Counted from the stretch's first letter, positions 9,498 to 19,288 are shown. The stretch is 64,000 bases of DNA from Ructibacterium gallinarum (GCF_014982785.1 NZ_JADCKB010000001.1:62001-126000), one strand, 5' to 3'. Numbers and translations are program-made. The notes: generated by a model from the letters alone, not told the origin.

Positions 9498-9896
9498 TTA
9501 CCAAATAAATGCCAGCACTTCACCGCCTACGTTCTGACGGCGTGCCTCCTTATCAGTCATTACGCCCTTGGACGTGGATATAATCGCAATTCCCAGGCCT
9601 TTGAGTACCTTGGGCAGCTCATCCTTTGACGCATATGATCTCAAACCGGGCTTGCTGACTCTTTTCAGTCCGGTAAGCACCTTTTGCTTGTTCTCTCCGT
9701 ATTTCAAAGTAATACGGATAATGCCCTGAAGATTATCATCAATCACTTCTACGTTCTTGACATACCCTTCATTTAGCAGGATATTTGCGATTGCCTTTTT
9801 CATATTTGAAGCCGGAATGTCAACACTGGTGTGTCTTGCGTTGTTGGCATTTCTGATTCTTGTCAGCATATCTGCGATCGGATCTGTAATATGCAT
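9498..9896 (-). CDS. rpsH: 30S ribosomal protein S8
   Basis: 132-residue primary 16S rRNA-binding protein. The chosen ATG at 9896 gives [18 protein letters not shown], the family start, after AAGGAGGTTAGAACTC; ATG 9926 adds ten unlikely residues. The C-terminus [20 protein letters not shown] is diagnostic. S8 represses the spc operon in enterobacteria by binding near rplE; I did not find an evident S8 site here. Confidence 0.97.
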   Translation of the reverse strand: MHITDPIADMLTRIRNANNARHTSVDIPASNMKKAIANILLNEGYVKNVEVIDDNLQGIIRITLKYGENKQKVLTGLKRVSKPGLRSYASKDELPKVLKGLGIAIISTSKGVMTDKEARRQNVGGEVLAFIW

Positions 9897-9996
9897 GAGT
9901 TCTAACCTCCTTCTTATCGGGATCAAGAGGCCGGTTTGGTTTTCCGTATCTGTTGTTTAAACCACCTGTCCTCTTTGTTCTTCATTCTTGTGCCGC

Positions 9997-10182
9997 TTAC
10001 CAGGACGCCTTTTTTACGCCCGGAATCTGGCCTTTGTATGCAAGCTCGCGGAAGCAAATTCTGCAAATACCAAACTTACGAAGATAGGCATGGGGTCTGC
10101 CGCAAATCTTACATCTGTTATATTCGCGGGTCGGGTATTTCTGCTTTCTCTGCTGCTTGACTATCATTGACTTTTTCGCCAT
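9997..10182 (-). CDS. rpsZ: 30S ribosomal protein S14, zinc-binding type
   Basis: 61-residue short form of S14 with the zinc ribbon C24-x2-C27 ... C40-x2-C43 ([20 protein letters not shown]). The N-terminus is [17 protein letters not shown]. It contacts 16S rRNA in the head of the small subunit. AGGAGGATGAAAAGCTC precedes the ATG. It lies between rplE and rpsH, the normal position. Confidence 0.96.
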   Translation of the reverse strand: MAKKSMIVKQQRKQKYPTREYNRCKICGRPHAYLRKFGICRICFRELAYKGQIPGVKKASW

Positions 10183-10209
10183 GAGCTTTTCATCCTCCTT
10201 ATCCGGTAC

Positions 10210-10746
10210 TTATTTCGTAAACGGCGCGCCCATCAGACTCAGAAGCTCTCTTGCTTCCTCATCCGTCTGTGCGGTGGTTACAAAAATGATATCCATACCA
10301 CGGATCTTATCGATTTTATCATAATCTATTTCAGGGAAGATAAGCTGTTCCTTTACGCCCAGGGCATAGTTGCCGCGGCCGTCAAAGGAGTTGGGGTTAA
10401 TCCCGCGAAAGTCACGTACACGCGGAAGTGCCGCGTTAAACAGACGGTCTACAAATTCATACATCTTTGAGCCCCGCAGGGTTACCTTACAGCCGATGTT
10501 CATTCCCTCTCTTACTTTAAAGGTCGCAACAGATTTCTTCGCTTTGGTGATTACCGCCCTCTGGCCTGCAATCATAGTCAGATCATTGGCAGCGCTCTCT
10601 ACGGCCTTGGAATTTTCTCTCGCATCACCTACGCCCATGTTGATGACAACTTTATCCAGCTTCGGAATCTGCATTACGCTTTTATAGTTGTACTTTTTCA
10701 TCAGAGCGTCCTTGATTTCTTTTGTGTACTTCTCTTCCAGTCTCAT
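10210..10746 (-). CDS. rplE: 50S ribosomal protein L5
   Basis: 178-residue 5S rRNA-binding protein at the central protuberance, contacting P-site tRNA. Recognised from [40 protein letters not shown] and [17 protein letters not shown]. The ATG at 10746 is preceded by AAGGAGGTTACACTCTAA. It lies between rplX and rpsZ. Confidence 0.97.
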   Translation of the reverse strand: MRLEEKYTKEIKDALMKKYNYKSVMQIPKLDKVVINMGVGDARENSKAVESAANDLTMIAGQRAVITKAKKSVATFKVREGMNIGCKVTLRGSKMYEFVDRLFNAALPRVRDFRGINPNSFDGRGNYALGVKEQLIFPEIDYDKIDKIRGMDIIFVTTAQTDEEARELLSLMGAPFTK

Positions 10747-10774
10747 TTAGAGTGTAACCTCCTTCCTTTTCAAA

Positions 10775-11092
10775 TTAGAATGTTTCGCCGCACTTCTTAC
10801 AGTAACGAACATGGGTTCCGTCCTCCAGAACCTTACGCCCAACTCTGCTGGGTGCGCCGCACTTGCCGCAAACATTCATAACCTTGCTTGCGTAAATCGG
10901 GGTTTCCTGCTTGATGATTCCACCCGTTTCACCCATTCTTCTGGGTTTTTTATGTTTGGTGGCCATGGAAACACCTTCAACGATAACCATGCGCTTTTCC
11001 GGGTTTACAGACAAAACCTTACCTTTTTTGCCCTTGTCCTTGCCGGACAAAACCACGACTTCATCGCCGGTTCTCACGTGCATTTTCGCCAT
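10775..11092 (-). CDS. rplX: 50S ribosomal protein L24
   Basis: 105-residue assembly initiator protein near the exit tunnel. The KOW motif is at residues 5-35 (VRTGDEVVVLSGKDKGKKGK). The C-terminus carries two CxxC pairs (C75/C78 and C98/C101), so this L24 probably binds zinc through a small ribbon. AAGGAGGAAAGACA precedes the ATG at 11092. It lies between rplN and rplE. Confidence 0.96.
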   Translation of the reverse strand: MAKMHVRTGDEVVVLSGKDKGKKGKVLSVNPEKRMVIVEGVSMATKHKKPRRMGETGGIIKQETPIYASKVMNVCGKCGAPSRVGRKVLEDGTHVRYCKKCGETF

Positions 11093-11159
11093 TGTCTTTC
11101 CTCCTTTTCCTACTTAAAAGGCTCACGCATGCCGTTTTCAACACGGCTGCGGTCTATTC

Positions 11160-11528
11160 TTACAGAACTTCCGGCGCCAGGGACAGGATCTTCATATAAT
11201 CCTTATCTCTCAGCTCTCTTGCCACCGGACCGAATATACGGGTTCCACGAGGGGTCTTGTCATCTCTGATGATTACCGCCGCATTTTCGTCAAACCGGAT
11301 CTTGGATCCATCCGGACGCTTTACGCCGTTTACACTGCGCACGATAACCGCCTTGACAACGTCTCCTTTTTTAACAGCACCGCCGGGCGTTGCTTTTTTT
11401 ACAGAAGCAATGATCACGTCGCCGATGTTGCCGTAACGCCGGAAAGATCCGCCCATTACACGAATGCAGAGGATTTCTTTTGCTCCGCTGTTGTCCGCGA
11501 CCTTCAATATTGTCTGCTGTTGAATCAT
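11160..11528 (-). CDS. rplN: 50S ribosomal protein L14
   Basis: 122-residue large-subunit protein at the interface with the small subunit. Family sequence is clear: [46 protein letters not shown] and [25 protein letters not shown]-type C-terminus. The ATG at 11528 follows TAGGAGGAAGTCCGATATG. A 112-base spacer with hairpins separates it from rpsQ. Confidence 0.97.
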   Translation of the reverse strand: MIQQQTILKVADNSGAKEILCIRVMGGSFRRYGNIGDVIIASVKKATPGGAVKKGDVVKAVIVRSVNGVKRPDGSKIRFDENAAVIIRDDKTPRGTRIFGPVARELRDKDYMKILSLAPEVL

Positions 11529-11588
11529 ATCGGACTTCCTCCTATCTTATATATTAGGAAATTGCCTGTGCAATCTTCTATACCGGAG

Positions 11589-11639
11589 CCTAGGCTCCCA
11601 GGTACCACGCTTTGCGAAAATATTTTCCGCAAACAGCGT
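11589..11639 (-). other. Two adjacent hairpins between rpsQ and rplN
   Basis: The spacer holds a long imperfect hairpin (11607-11639) whose arms begin ACGCTTTGCGAAAAT and end CCGCAAACAGCGT. A perfect 14-base palindrome lies next to it (GGAGCCTAGGCTCC, near 11584-11597). No T-run follows on the minus strand. Possible roles are mRNA processing or differential expression within the operon. Confidence 0.5.
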
Positions 11640-11640
11640 T

Positions 11641-11898
11641 TTATTTTGCTTTCTCTACGATCTCGACCAGACGCCATCTCTTGTCCTTGGACAACGGGCG
11701 GGTTTCCATTACCTTTACTCTGTCGCCGATTCCGCAGATGTTGTTCTCGTCATGCGCTTTCAGCTTATAGGTTCTCTTCATAACCTTGCTGTAAAGTGGG
11801 TGCTTTTCGTGCTCCTTGATCGCCACAACGATGGTTTTATCCATTTTATCGCTTACGACCTCACCGATCCGGGTCTTACGGTAATTACGTTCACTCAT
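11641..11898 (-). CDS. rpsQ: 30S ribosomal protein S17
   Basis: 85-residue primary 16S rRNA-binding protein with an OB-fold. It begins [20 protein letters not shown] and contains [18 protein letters not shown] and the signature [33 protein letters not shown] precedes the ATG. It follows rpmC by 12 bases. Confidence 0.97.
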   Translation of the reverse strand: MSERNYRKTRIGEVVSDKMDKTIVVAIKEHEKHPLYSKVMKRTYKLKAHDENNICGIGDRVKVMETRPLSKDKRWRLVEIVEKAK

Positions 11899-11910
11899 TC
11901 TTTACACCTC

Positions 11911-12123
11911 CTACGCATTCAAGCTTGTGTTGATTCCAAGCTCTTTTTCCTTCAGCACGGTTTTGACTCTTGCAATGTCCTTCTTGACGCTAACAATTCT
12001 CATGGGATTATCCAGCTGGTTGGTAGCGTTCTGGAAACGAAGGTTAAAAAGCTCTTCCTTTAAGTCCTTGATCTTATCTTCAAGCTCCTGCGTTGAAAGG
12101 TCTCTTATATCCTGAATTTTCAT
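11911..12123 (-). CDS. rpmC: 50S ribosomal protein L29
   Basis: 70-residue two-helix protein at the polypeptide exit site. It begins [20 protein letters not shown] and contains [18 protein letters not shown], both typical of L29. Its ATG overlaps the rplP stop by one base (TAATG), so translation is probably coupled. Confidence 0.96.
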   Translation of the reverse strand: MKIQDIRDLSTQELEDKIKDLKEELFNLRFQNATNQLDNPMRIVSVKKDIARVKTVLKEKELGINTSLNA

Positions 12124-12554
12124 TAACTATCACCTTCCGTTTCTTGGTCAGCCTTTCTGACAAACTTACACTTGAGCGGAAGCTTGTGCATGGCAAGACG
12201 CAATGCTTCCCGCGCAACTTCTTCGCTCACTCCGCCGATCTCAAACATCACTCTGCCGGGCTTTACCACAGCTACCCAATACTCAGGCGAACCTTTACCA
12301 CTACCCATACGGGTTTCAGCCGGTTTCGCCGTTACAGGCTTGTCAGGGAAGATCTTGATCCATACCTGACCACCTCTCTTGGTATAACGGGTCATAGCAA
12401 CACGGGCAGCCTCAATCTGATTGCTGGTTACCCATGCCGGGCTCATGGCCTGCAAGCCATACTCGCCGTATACCACTTTATTGCCGCGGTGTGCAGCGCC
12501 TTTCATTCTTCCGCGCTGTACCTTTCTGCGTTTAACTCTCTTCGGTGATAACAT
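12123..12554 (-). CDS. rplP: 50S ribosomal protein L16
   Basis: 143-residue protein that helps organise the A site of the large subunit. It begins [19 protein letters not shown] and contains [20 protein letters not shown] and [19 protein letters not shown]. Its start overlaps the rpsC stop by one base and its stop overlaps the rpmC start. Confidence 0.97.
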   Translation of the reverse strand: MLSPKRVKRRKVQRGRMKGAAHRGNKVVYGEYGLQAMSPAWVTSNQIEAARVAMTRYTKRGGQVWIKIFPDKPVTAKPAETRMGSGKGSPEYWVAVVKPGRVMFEIGGVSEEVAREALRLAMHKLPLKCKFVRKADQETEGDS

Positions 12555-13252
12555 TATTTTCTGCCTCCTTCTCTGCGTCTGGGAGCAGGTTTTCTCTCCT
12601 CGGTTCTGGAAGCGTTTTTGCTTTCAGCCAAAATCTCGCCTTTATAGATCCAGACCTTGACACCCAACTTGCCGTAGGTGGTATTTGCCTCGGTAAAGCC
12701 ATAGTCAATGTCCGCTCTCAGCGTCTGCAGCGGGATGGTTCCCTCATGATACTGCTCTACTCTTGCGATTTCTGCACCGCCAACACGTCCGGCCACGCAG
12801 GTCTTAATTCCCTTTGCACCCATCTTCATGGTGCGGCCCATACACTGTTTCATTGCCTTTCTGAAGGAAATACGGCGCTCTAACTGAGACGCAATGTTTT
12901 CGGCAACCAACTGTGCACTCATATCGGGAACTTTCACTTCGATTACGTTTAAGATGATGGTCTTGCCCGTCATCTTTTCCAATTCCTTCTTCAGCTTTTC
13001 AATCTCACTGCCGCCTTTACCAATTACGATACCCGGTTTTCCTGCATGAATGGAAATACGGATTTTATTGGCAAACTTCTCGATTTCTATTTTATCAACT
13101 CCGGCCAGGAATAATTTCTTTTTGAGGAAAACTCTGAGGTTATAGTCCTCTACAAGACTGTCACCGAAGTGTTTTTTGTCAGCAAACCAACGAGAGTCCC
13201 AGTCCTTAATAATCCCGACTCTGAGACCGTGCGGATTAACTTTCTGACCCAT
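12554..13252 (-). CDS. rpsC: 30S ribosomal protein S3
   Basis: 232-residue small-subunit protein lining the mRNA entry tunnel. It begins [23 protein letters not shown] domain ([20 protein letters not shown]) and the C-terminal S3 domain ([20 protein letters not shown]) are both complete. The tail is arginine-rich. AGGAGGTAAAAAT precedes the ATG at 13252. Confidence 0.97.
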   Translation of the reverse strand: MGQKVNPHGLRVGIIKDWDSRWFADKKHFGDSLVEDYNLRVFLKKKLFLAGVDKIEIEKFANKIRISIHAGKPGIVIGKGGSEIEKLKKELEKMTGKTIILNVIEVKVPDMSAQLVAENIASQLERRISFRKAMKQCMGRTMKMGAKGIKTCVAGRVGGAEIARVEQYHEGTIPLQTLRADIDYGFTEANTTYGKLGVKVWIYKGEILAESKNASRTEERKPAPRRREGGRK

Positions 13253-13268
13253 ATTTTTACCTCCTATC

Positions 13269-13604
13269 TTATTCCTTCTCCCGAAGTTTTAATGTGATAT
13301 GACTTGTCTTTTTATTAATACGGAACGCGCGTCCCTGTGCTCTGGCCTGAATCCGCTTCAGCGTGGGGCCCTGATCCGCATAGATCTCTGCAACATAGAG
13401 ATTTTCCACATTCATCTTGTGGTTGTTCTCCGCGTTGGCCATGGCGGATTTGAGCAGCTTCTCCACAACCGGACTTGCGGCCTTGGGGGTATTTCTTAAA
13501 ATCCCCAGCGCTTCGCCGACAGACTTGTTTCTGATCAGGTCAATGACGATGCGGACTTTTCTGGGCGCAATACGTACATGCGTAACTTTTGCTACTGCTT
13601 CCAT
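13269..13604 (-). CDS. rplV: 50S ribosomal protein L22
   Basis: 111-residue exit-tunnel protein. I chose ATG 13604 ([18 protein letters not shown]) because AGGAGCTCAACAGAAC lies just before it. The upstream ATG at 13625 adds MKGAQQN and overlaps that site. The beta-hairpin that lines the tunnel ([20 protein letters not shown]) is present. Confidence 0.95.
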   Translation of the reverse strand: MEAVAKVTHVRIAPRKVRIVIDLIRNKSVGEALGILRNTPKAASPVVEKLLKSAMANAENNHKMNVENLYVAEIYADQGPTLKRIQARAQGRAFRINKKTSHITLKLREKE

Positions 13605-13646
13605 GTTCTGTTGAGCTCCTTTCATCTATCTGTTTCCTCGGTGCGA

Positions 13647-13919
13647 TTATTTCGAGGTTTTCGCACCGGCATGACCTCTGTACGTTCTGGTGGGTGCAAA
13701 TTCGCCCAGCTTGTGGCCGACCATATCCTCACTCACATAGACCGGAACGTGCTTTCTTCCATCATAAACCGCAATGGTGTGTCCGACCATATCCGGGAAT
13801 ATAGTAGAAGCTCTTGACCAGGTCTTTAAAACGGTTTTTTCGTTCTTTTCGTTCATAGCGACAATTCTGGCGAGCAGTTTCGCATCAACGAAAGGTCCTT
13901 TTTTAATACTTCTTCCCAT
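13647..13919 (-). CDS. rpsS: 30S ribosomal protein S19
   Basis: 90-residue small-subunit head protein that forms a complex with S13. It begins [19 protein letters not shown] and contains the signature [20 protein letters not shown] and [27 protein letters not shown] precedes the ATG at 13919. It lies between rplB and rplV. Confidence 0.97.
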   Translation of the reverse strand: MGRSIKKGPFVDAKLLARIVAMNEKNEKTVLKTWSRASTIFPDMVGHTIAVYDGRKHVPVYVSEDMVGHKLGEFAPTRTYRGHAGAKTSK

Positions 13920-13931
13920 TTCATTCCCTCC

Positions 13932-14765
13932 TTACTTACTGTTGCGTCTCTTCACAATAAATTTATTGGACTGCTTCTTCTTGTTTCGGGTCTTGTATCC
14001 CAGTGCAGGCTTACCCCACGGAGTAACCGGGCTCGGCATACCGATCGGAGACTTACCTTCACCACCGCCGTGCGGATGGTCGTTCGGGTTCATAACAACA
14101 CCGCGGACCGTCGGACGGAAGCCCATGTGACGTTTTCTTCCTGCTTTACCGATATTGATATTGGAATAATCCGTATTACCCACCTGACCGATAGTAGCAC
14201 GGCAATTCAGCCGAATCATACGAACCTCGCCAGAGGGAAGACGCAGCTGTGCATAGCCATTCTCCTTTGCCAGGAGCTGTGCGGTGGTACCCGCGGAACG
14301 AACCAGCTGACCGCCTTTTCCAGGATTCATTTCGATGTTGTATACCAGAGTACCAACCGGGATGTCTTTCAGTTCCATAGCGTTACCTGGCTTAATATCT
14401 GCACCTTCACCGGAAACAACAACATCGCCCTTTTTCAGTCCCAGCGGCGCTACGATGTAATTTCTCACGCCGTCTTCGTATTCGATCAGTGCAATGTTTG
14501 CACTTCTGTTTGGATCGTATTCAATGGAAAGTACGGTTGCATTCATACCGTCTTTGTATCTCTTGAAATCGATCACTCTGTATTTTCTCTTGGTACCGCA
14601 ACCACGGTGACGAACGGTAATCTTCCCCTGCGCATTGCGCCCTGCCTTGCTGGACAGCGGACGGAGAAGAGCCTTTTCCGGTGCCACCTTGTCAATCTCT
14701 TCAAAGGTGGAAACCGTCATATGACGCCGTGACGGGGTCGTAGGCTTATACTTTTTAATACCCAT
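13932..14765 (-). CDS. rplB: 50S ribosomal protein L2
   Basis: 277-residue core 23S rRNA-binding protein required for subunit association and peptidyl transferase activity. It begins [19 protein letters not shown]. The conserved C-terminal segment ([20 protein letters not shown]) contains the essential histidine. AAGGAGAATGAAAA precedes the ATG. It follows rplW by 42 bases. Confidence 0.97.
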   Translation of the reverse strand: MGIKKYKPTTPSRRHMTVSTFEEIDKVAPEKALLRPLSSKAGRNAQGKITVRHRGCGTKRKYRVIDFKRYKDGMNATVLSIEYDPNRSANIALIEYEDGVRNYIVAPLGLKKGDVVVSGEGADIKPGNAMELKDIPVGTLVYNIEMNPGKGGQLVRSAGTTAQLLAKENGYAQLRLPSGEVRMIRLNCRATIGQVGNTDYSNINIGKAGRKRHMGFRPTVRGVVMNPNDHPHGGGEGKSPIGMPSPVTPWGKPALGYKTRNKKKQSNKFIVKRRNSK

Positions 14766-14807
14766 TTTTCATTCTCCTTATCTGCAAATTTTTTCGCGCG
14801 CAGCGCA

Positions 14808-15092
14808 TCAAGACTCAAACAGCTCAATGGTTTTGCTTCCCTCTTTGAGCTTGACAACCGCTTTCTTCCAGTCAGCACGCTTACCGGAAAACACACCCTG
14901 TCTTTTGGGTTTGCCGATATAGTTCATGGTGGTAACCTTCTCCACTTCCACTTTGAAGATTTCCTCTACCGCTTTTTTTATCTCGATCTTGTTTGCGCCC
15001 TTTGCAACCTGAAAAGTGTACTTCCGGTCCGCAACCTGATCCATACTCTTTTCGGTAATGATCGGTCTAATAATGATATCATGTGCCAGCAT
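14808..15092 (-). CDS. rplW: 50S ribosomal protein L23
   Basis: 94-residue exit-site protein, the docking point for trigger factor and SRP. It begins [20 protein letters not shown] and contains [20 protein letters not shown] and [19 protein letters not shown]. Its ATG overlaps the rplD stop by one base (TAATG), suggesting coupled translation. Confidence 0.96.
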   Translation of the reverse strand: MLAHDIIIRPIITEKSMDQVADRKYTFQVAKGANKIEIKKAVEEIFKVEVEKVTTMNYIGKPKRQGVFSGKRADWKKAVVKLKEGSKTIELFES

Positions 15093-15715
15093 TAGGCGTA
15101 CACCTCCTCAAGCTTCGTTACCGCATCCTTTAAGATGATGCATTTGGTATACTTCAATACTTCATAGGTGTTGATTGCTCCCACATAAGTAGTAGCTACT
15201 CCCTTAATATTTCTTGCCGAAAGAACGGTATTCTTGTCGTTTTCCGGAAGTACAATCAACGCCTTTTCATTTACGTTCAGGTTCTTGAGCAGTTCAACAA
15301 CCTTTTTGGTCTTAATCTCATCGCAAGAGAAAGAATCCAGAACAATCAGTTCATTCTCCTCTACTTTCGATGACAGTGCCGACTTCAGCGCCAGCCGTCT
15401 TACCTTTTTATTCAGCGTATATCTGTAATCTCTGGGCTTGGGGCCAAGAGCTACGCCGCCGCCAACCCACTGAGGAGCACGGATGCTTCCCTGACGGGCA
15501 CGTCCGGTTCCCTTCTGACGCCAGGGCTTGATACCGCCGCCGCGAACCTCGGTCCGGGTTTTGGTGCTCTGCGTACCCTGTCTCTGATTGGCTAAGTAGT
15601 TTACCACTACCTCGTGCATAACATCGGGACGAACCGCAACGCCAAACACGTTTTCATTCAAATCCATACTGCCGACAACCTTGCCGTCTGCATTATAAAT
15701 ATCTACTGTAGGCAT
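15092..15715 (-). CDS. rplD: 50S ribosomal protein L4
   Basis: 207-residue protein whose extended loop lines the exit tunnel. Family segments: [40 protein letters not shown] and [20 protein letters not shown]. In enterobacteria L4 represses its own S10 operon through the leader RNA. The structured leader here (16841-17139) could have a similar role, but that is inference. Confidence 0.97.
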   Translation of the reverse strand: MPTVDIYNADGKVVGSMDLNENVFGVAVRPDVMHEVVVNYLANQRQGTQSTKTRTEVRGGGIKPWRQKGTGRARQGSIRAPQWVGGGVALGPKPRDYRYTLNKKVRRLALKSALSSKVEENELIVLDSFSCDEIKTKKVVELLKNLNVNEKALIVLPENDKNTVLSARNIKGVATTYVGAINTYEVLKYTKCIILKDAVTKLEEVYA

Positions 15716-15741
15716 TCTCTATTTCCTCCTCTCTCTGCGGG

Positions 15742-16377
15742 TTAAGCGTTTGCCTTAACTGCGTTTTTCACAACCAGCAATCCGCCCTTGGGTCCGGGTA
15801 CCGAACCCTTTACCAGCAGAAGATTGCGCTCTGTATCTACCTTTACCAGGTCAAGATTCTGAATGGTAACCGTATCCACACCATAGTGACCAGGCAGCTT
15901 CTTTCCTTTGAACACACGGGACGGATCCGAACATGCTCCCAAAGAACCAGGGCCTCTGTGATAGTGAGAACCGTGGGTCATAGGGCCTCTGTGTGTCCCC
16001 CATCTCTTGATGGTGCCTGCATAACCATGACCTTTGCTGGTGCCAGTTACATCAAGTACATCGCCGTCCTGGAACTGTTCTACACTCAGAACATCTCCCA
16101 CATTCATTTCTTCCGCACCGTCAAGTTTGAACTCCTTGAGGTATTTCTTCACCGGAACGCCAGCCTTTGCAAAATGGCCTTTCTCCGGCTTGTTGCTGCG
16201 GTTTTCCTTTTTGTCCTCAAACCCGAGCTGTACGGCGCTGTAGCCGTCTACTTCTACGGTTTTCTTCTGGACAACAGGACAAGGACCAGCCTGAATTACC
16301 GTTACCGGAACCAGATTGCCGTCCTCTGTGAAGATTTGGGTCATACCAATTTTTTTACCCAAGATCGCCTTTTTCAT
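15742..16377 (-). CDS. rplC: 50S ribosomal protein L3
   Basis: 211-residue 23S rRNA-binding protein near the peptidyl transferase centre. I chose ATG 16377 ([20 protein letters not shown]), preceded by AGGAGGAAAGAAAA; the ATG at 16419 adds 14 residues not found in the family. The conserved loop region ([20 protein letters not shown]) is present. Confidence 0.96.
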   Translation of the reverse strand: MKKAILGKKIGMTQIFTEDGNLVPVTVIQAGPCPVVQKKTVEVDGYSAVQLGFEDKKENRSNKPEKGHFAKAGVPVKKYLKEFKLDGAEEMNVGDVLSVEQFQDGDVLDVTGTSKGHGYAGTIKRWGTHRGPMTHGSHYHRGPGSLGACSDPSRVFKGKKLPGHYGVDTVTIQNLDLVKVDTERNLLLVKGSVPGPKGGLLVVKNAVKANA

Positions 16378-16419
16378 TTTTCTTTCCTCCTGTTTGACAC
16401 AGGCAGCGGTTTCTTTCAA

Positions 16420-16531
16420 AACATACCTGCGGGTTATTGGTTGACTTTCGCCAACGTGACCTAAATTTTTATTGTTTCCCCATTCAGGGGCTGCTTAAGC
16501 AGAGCATTTTCGCCCTGCGTGAGGCCGTAAA
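16420..16531 (-). other. Structured spacer between rpsJ and rplC
   Basis: On the minus strand this 112-base spacer reads as a series of small hairpins: CTGC-ttaa-GCAG, then CCCC-tgaat-GGGG, then GTTGGC-gaaa-GTCAAC. The last has a six-base-pair stem closed by a GNRA-type tetraloop (GAAA). Tetraloop hairpins of this kind are common protein or tertiary-contact sites in RNA. The spacer contains no gene. Confidence 0.5.
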
Positions 16532-16840
16532 CTAAATTTTCAACTCGATGTCCACGCCTGCCGGCAAATCCAGATGCTTTAACGCTTCAATGGTTTTATT
16601 GGTGGGACCCAAAACATCGATCAGTCTCTTGTGCGTTCTCATTTCGAACTGCTCACGGCTGTCCTTATACTTATGAACCGCTCTTAAAATGGTAACAACC
16701 TCTTTCCGAGTCGGAAGCGGAATCGGTCCTGATACCTTAGATCCCGTTCTGCGTGCGGTTTCTACAATTTTTGCCGCACTCTGATCAATAAGATTGTGGT
16801 CATAAGCTTTTAATCTGATTCTGATTTTCTCTGCTGCCAT
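16532..16840 (-). CDS. rpsJ: 30S ribosomal protein S10
   Basis: 102-residue protein of the small-subunit head that also partners NusB in antitermination. It begins [20 protein letters not shown] and contains [20 protein letters not shown] and [34 protein letters not shown] precedes the ATG at 16840. It is the first gene of the S10 operon, about 300 bases from the promoter. Confidence 0.97.
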   Translation of the reverse strand: MAAEKIRIRLKAYDHNLIDQSAAKIVETARRTGSKVSGPIPLPTRKEVVTILRAVHKYKDSREQFEMRTHKRLIDVLGPTNKTIEALKHLDLPAGVDIELKI

Positions 16841-17139
16841 GCTATACCCTCCTTAAAGAATAAATAATTTACACCGTGCCGGGCGTTTCGCACGAGCTTA
16901 AAATGAAACCCGAATCCGACAAGTCCTTTCGTGGACAACGGCTTCGGGACGTACAGACGCAACTTAACCAAACTGCGGTATCAGCATACTACCGCACGGC
17001 ATTGTCTTCTGTATTCGCAATAGAAAGTGTGACCTTTCCGCCCGTTTTTGTCAACCGGACAATCTCCTCCGAAATTTCCAAAAGTGCCGTAAACACGGCC
17101 TTTTGCCACCTCCGGAATCATCGTATGTCTTTGTCACGC
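16841..17139 (-). promoter_or_regulatory. Structured 5' leader of the S10 operon
   Basis: The roughly 300-base untranslated leader between the promoter and rpsJ contains several clear stem-loops and no gene. In plus-strand coordinates: GCCGT-aaac-ACGGC flanked by AAAA/TTTT (17080-17105), which reads as a weak terminator-like hairpin on the minus strand; TGCGGTA/TACCGCA (about 16974-16996); a long nested hairpin (16909-16948) with arms CCCGAA/TTCGGG, CCG/CGG and GTCC/GGAC; and GTGC/GCAC (about 16876-16893). Ribosomal protein leaders often bind an operon-encoded protein for autoregulation; L4 is the known ligand in enterobacteria. The ligand here is unknown. Confidence 0.6.
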
Positions 17140-17145
17140 CTAAAT

Positions 17146-17174
17146 ATTATACTACTCCTACCTTTTACTGTCAA
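17146..17174 (-). promoter_or_regulatory. Consensus sigma-A promoter of the S10 operon
   Basis: On the minus strand a perfect TTGACA (17174-17169), a 17-base spacer and a perfect TATAAT (17151-17146), preceded by an A-tract (rc of 17175-17183). The start point would be near 17139. It probably drives the S10-spc genes for many kilobases. Confidence 0.92.
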
Positions 17175-17275
17175 GTTTTTTTTTCTATTTTGCCTGCTTT
17201 TTGAAACTTTTGTCTATTTTGTCCTGTTTTAACAAATAAAATACTACTATCATAGCATTTATATACAAACAGATA

Positions 17276-19219
17276 TTATTTCTCTTTTTTTTGCTTCCAA
17301 ACGTACATTTTTGCTGTCAAAGGCGGCAGGGTCAATTTTATCTCTTCCTGTCTTCCTTCCAAAATTTCCTTTGCTCCGCCACAGCATTCCCGCATTACCA
17401 TTCCTTCCGCCTCCGGAAGCGCAAATACCGCAGTCTGTTCTTCAAATCCGCGGTTTACAGCGCAAAGGGCCAGACTGCCCCCGTCTTTGTCACCGAACAC
17501 GTTCCGGCCGCCGCGGAAACGGCGCAGATAGGCATATACGTCATTCCTGGCATACACAGGCTCAAAATACCCCCGGCGCAGACAGGATAGCCGATTCCTA
17601 AGCGCTCCCAGTTTTTTGTACCAGGAAAGCAACTGAGGATCCACTGCACGCCACGGGAAAGTACCTCGATTAAAGGGATCCTTCCCGCCCTGCATTCCCA
17701 CTTCATCACCGTAATAGATGCAGGGTACACCGTAAAAGGTCATCTGCATAAACACCCCCAGCATCAATCTTTGGGAGGCCAGTTCCTCCATGCCGGAGCT
17801 AAGGCGGCTGGCACCACAGTCCTCATTCATTCCACCCAACAAAGATTTTACCCGCATGGTATCATGAGTACCTAAAATATTCATCAGGGAATACGCTGTT
17901 TCTATGGGGTAATTTTCAAGCTGCGACATAATTCTGCGGCTCATGGCTGCGGCATCCCACCATCCCATCAAAAAACCCAGGACCTGCTCTTTAAAAGGAT
18001 AGTTCATTACACTGTCCAATTCCTCGCCCAGCAAATATTCCCGTTCTTTCCCGTATGCTGTCTTATGAGAAGCGTCCTCCCATACCTCACCAATCAGTAC
18101 AGCCTCGGGATTTTCTTTTTTCAGTTCTTTCCGGCACATTTTAATAAACTCGTCCGGAAGCTCATCTGCCACATCCAATCTCCAGCCGGATGCACCCCGG
18201 TGTATCCAGCGTTTAATGACCGCATCTTTATCCCGCAGGATATAATCAAGATAGGAAGGTTCCATCTCGTTGACATTAGGCAGATTGCTACACCCCCACC
18301 AACTGTTGTAATTGGGATAATCGGTAAACTGATACCACGGCCGATATGGTGAATTCGGATCCCGCCATGCCCCCGTATGTTCCCCATAGCTGCCGTACTT
18401 ATTGAAATAAATACTGTCCGCACCGGTATGACTGAAAACACCATCCAATATGATCCCAATGCCATACTTCTCTGCTTCTTTACAAAGCAACGCAAAATCC
18501 TCTTCCGTTCCGAACATAGGGTCAATGGTTTTATAATCTGCCGTATCGTATTTATGATTGGAATACGCATCAAAAATCGGGTTCAGATACAGAACTCCCA
18601 CACCCAGCCTTTTTAAATAAGGAAGCTTTTGCATAATCCCCCGAAGATTTCCGCCATAAAAATCATTACAGGCCGGCCCATCCTCATAAGGATGCCGCTG
18701 AAAAGAAAGTGGTTCATGCCAGTCATAATGTATCATGTAATCTTCTCTTTTGCGGGGAATTCCCTCCGGTCCGTGCACCCCAAAAAAGCGATCTGGAAAG
18801 ATCTGATACATGATTCTTTCCCGGAACCAGGCAGGAGTATGATATTGGGGGGCATAAACGGTAATCTGGTAGCTATTGGCCGCCGGCGAGGACGCCATCT
18901 GCCCTACACCACCCAGTCCATCAGCGTTGTTAAAATAATACAGGGTTTCTTCCTTCCCTTCTACAATAAAATCATACCAGAGCAGCTGTGGTGTATTGCC
19001 AGTAAAAAGTTCTGTTTCATAAAGCCGTTTATGCCCACCATCCTCTACAATTTCCATGGGGAACTGCGCCTGCCCGTCTTTTCCAAACACCCGAAGCCAT
19101 ACCTTCTGCGGTTCCTTCTCCGAAATCACCTGCATCCGTAAAACAACCGTAGTTCCTGCCGGAACTGCCCCAAAAGGCGTCCGATATCGCAAATCCTGTG
19201 AATTATGAAAAAGCTTCAT
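17276..19219 (-). CDS. GH13 alpha-amylase family glycosidase (neopullulanase/cyclomaltodextrinase-like)
   Basis: 647 residues with no signal peptide, so probably cytoplasmic. An N-terminal beta-domain (about 1-125) resembles the carbohydrate-binding module of maltogenic amylases and neopullulanases. The catalytic barrel follows with the four GH13 regions: region I-like ILDGVFSHTG (258-267), nucleophile D349 in GWRLDVADE, acid/base E378 in IGEVWED, and transition-state D453 in ILGTHDT. The YGDEVGMQGGKDPFNRGTFP segment is usual in this subgroup. Likely role: breakdown of maltodextrins, cyclodextrins or pullulan fragments. GGAGGAATATT precedes the ATG. No transporter adjoins it. Its own promoter is at 19260-19288. 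Confidence 0.9.
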   Translation of the reverse strand: MKLFHNSQDLRYRTPFGAVPAGTTVVLRMQVISEKEPQKVWLRVFGKDGQAQFPMEIVEDGGHKRLYETELFTGNTPQLLWYDFIVEGKEETLYYFNNADGLGGVGQMASSPAANSYQITVYAPQYHTPAWFRERIMYQIFPDRFFGVHGPEGIPRKREDYMIHYDWHEPLSFQRHPYEDGPACNDFYGGNLRGIMQKLPYLKRLGVGVLYLNPIFDAYSNHKYDTADYKTIDPMFGTEEDFALLCKEAEKYGIGIILDGVFSHTGADSIYFNKYGSYGEHTGAWRDPNSPYRPWYQFTDYPNYNSWWGCSNLPNVNEMEPSYLDYILRDKDAVIKRWIHRGASGWRLDVADELPDEFIKMCRKELKKENPEAVLIGEVWEDASHKTAYGKEREYLLGEELDSVMNYPFKEQVLGFLMGWWDAAAMSRRIMSQLENYPIETAYSLMNILGTHDTMRVKSLLGGMNEDCGASRLSSGMEELASQRLMLGVFMQMTFYGVPCIYYGDEVGMQGGKDPFNRGTFPWRAVDPQLLSWYKKLGALRNRLSCLRRGYFEPVYARNDVYAYLRRFRGGRNVFGDKDGGSLALCAVNRGFEEQTAVFALPEAEGMVMRECCGGAKEILEGRQEEIKLTLPPLTAKMYVWKQKKEK

Positions 19220-19259
19220 AATATTCCTCCATTCTACCCGCGTACCTTTTTCTTACTTT

Positions 19260-19288
19260 AGTATAATATGTAAATTCATATCTTTCAA
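19260..19288 (-). promoter_or_regulatory. Promoter of the GH13 glycosidase gene
   Basis: On the minus strand TTGAAA (19288-19283), a 17-base spacer and TATACT (19265-19260), 41 bases upstream of the start codon. The rest of the 361-base divergent region (19220-19580) is AT-rich and shows no further gene. Confidence 0.75.

Noticed and set aside
9481-9504. ATG start for L6 at 9504
   Set aside because: It would place the ribosome binding site inside the coding sequence; the TTG at 9480 gives the family N-terminus.
8497-9537. 346-codon plus-strand open frame across rplR and rplF
   Set aside because: It is antisense to two unmistakable ribosomal protein genes and has no family resemblance.
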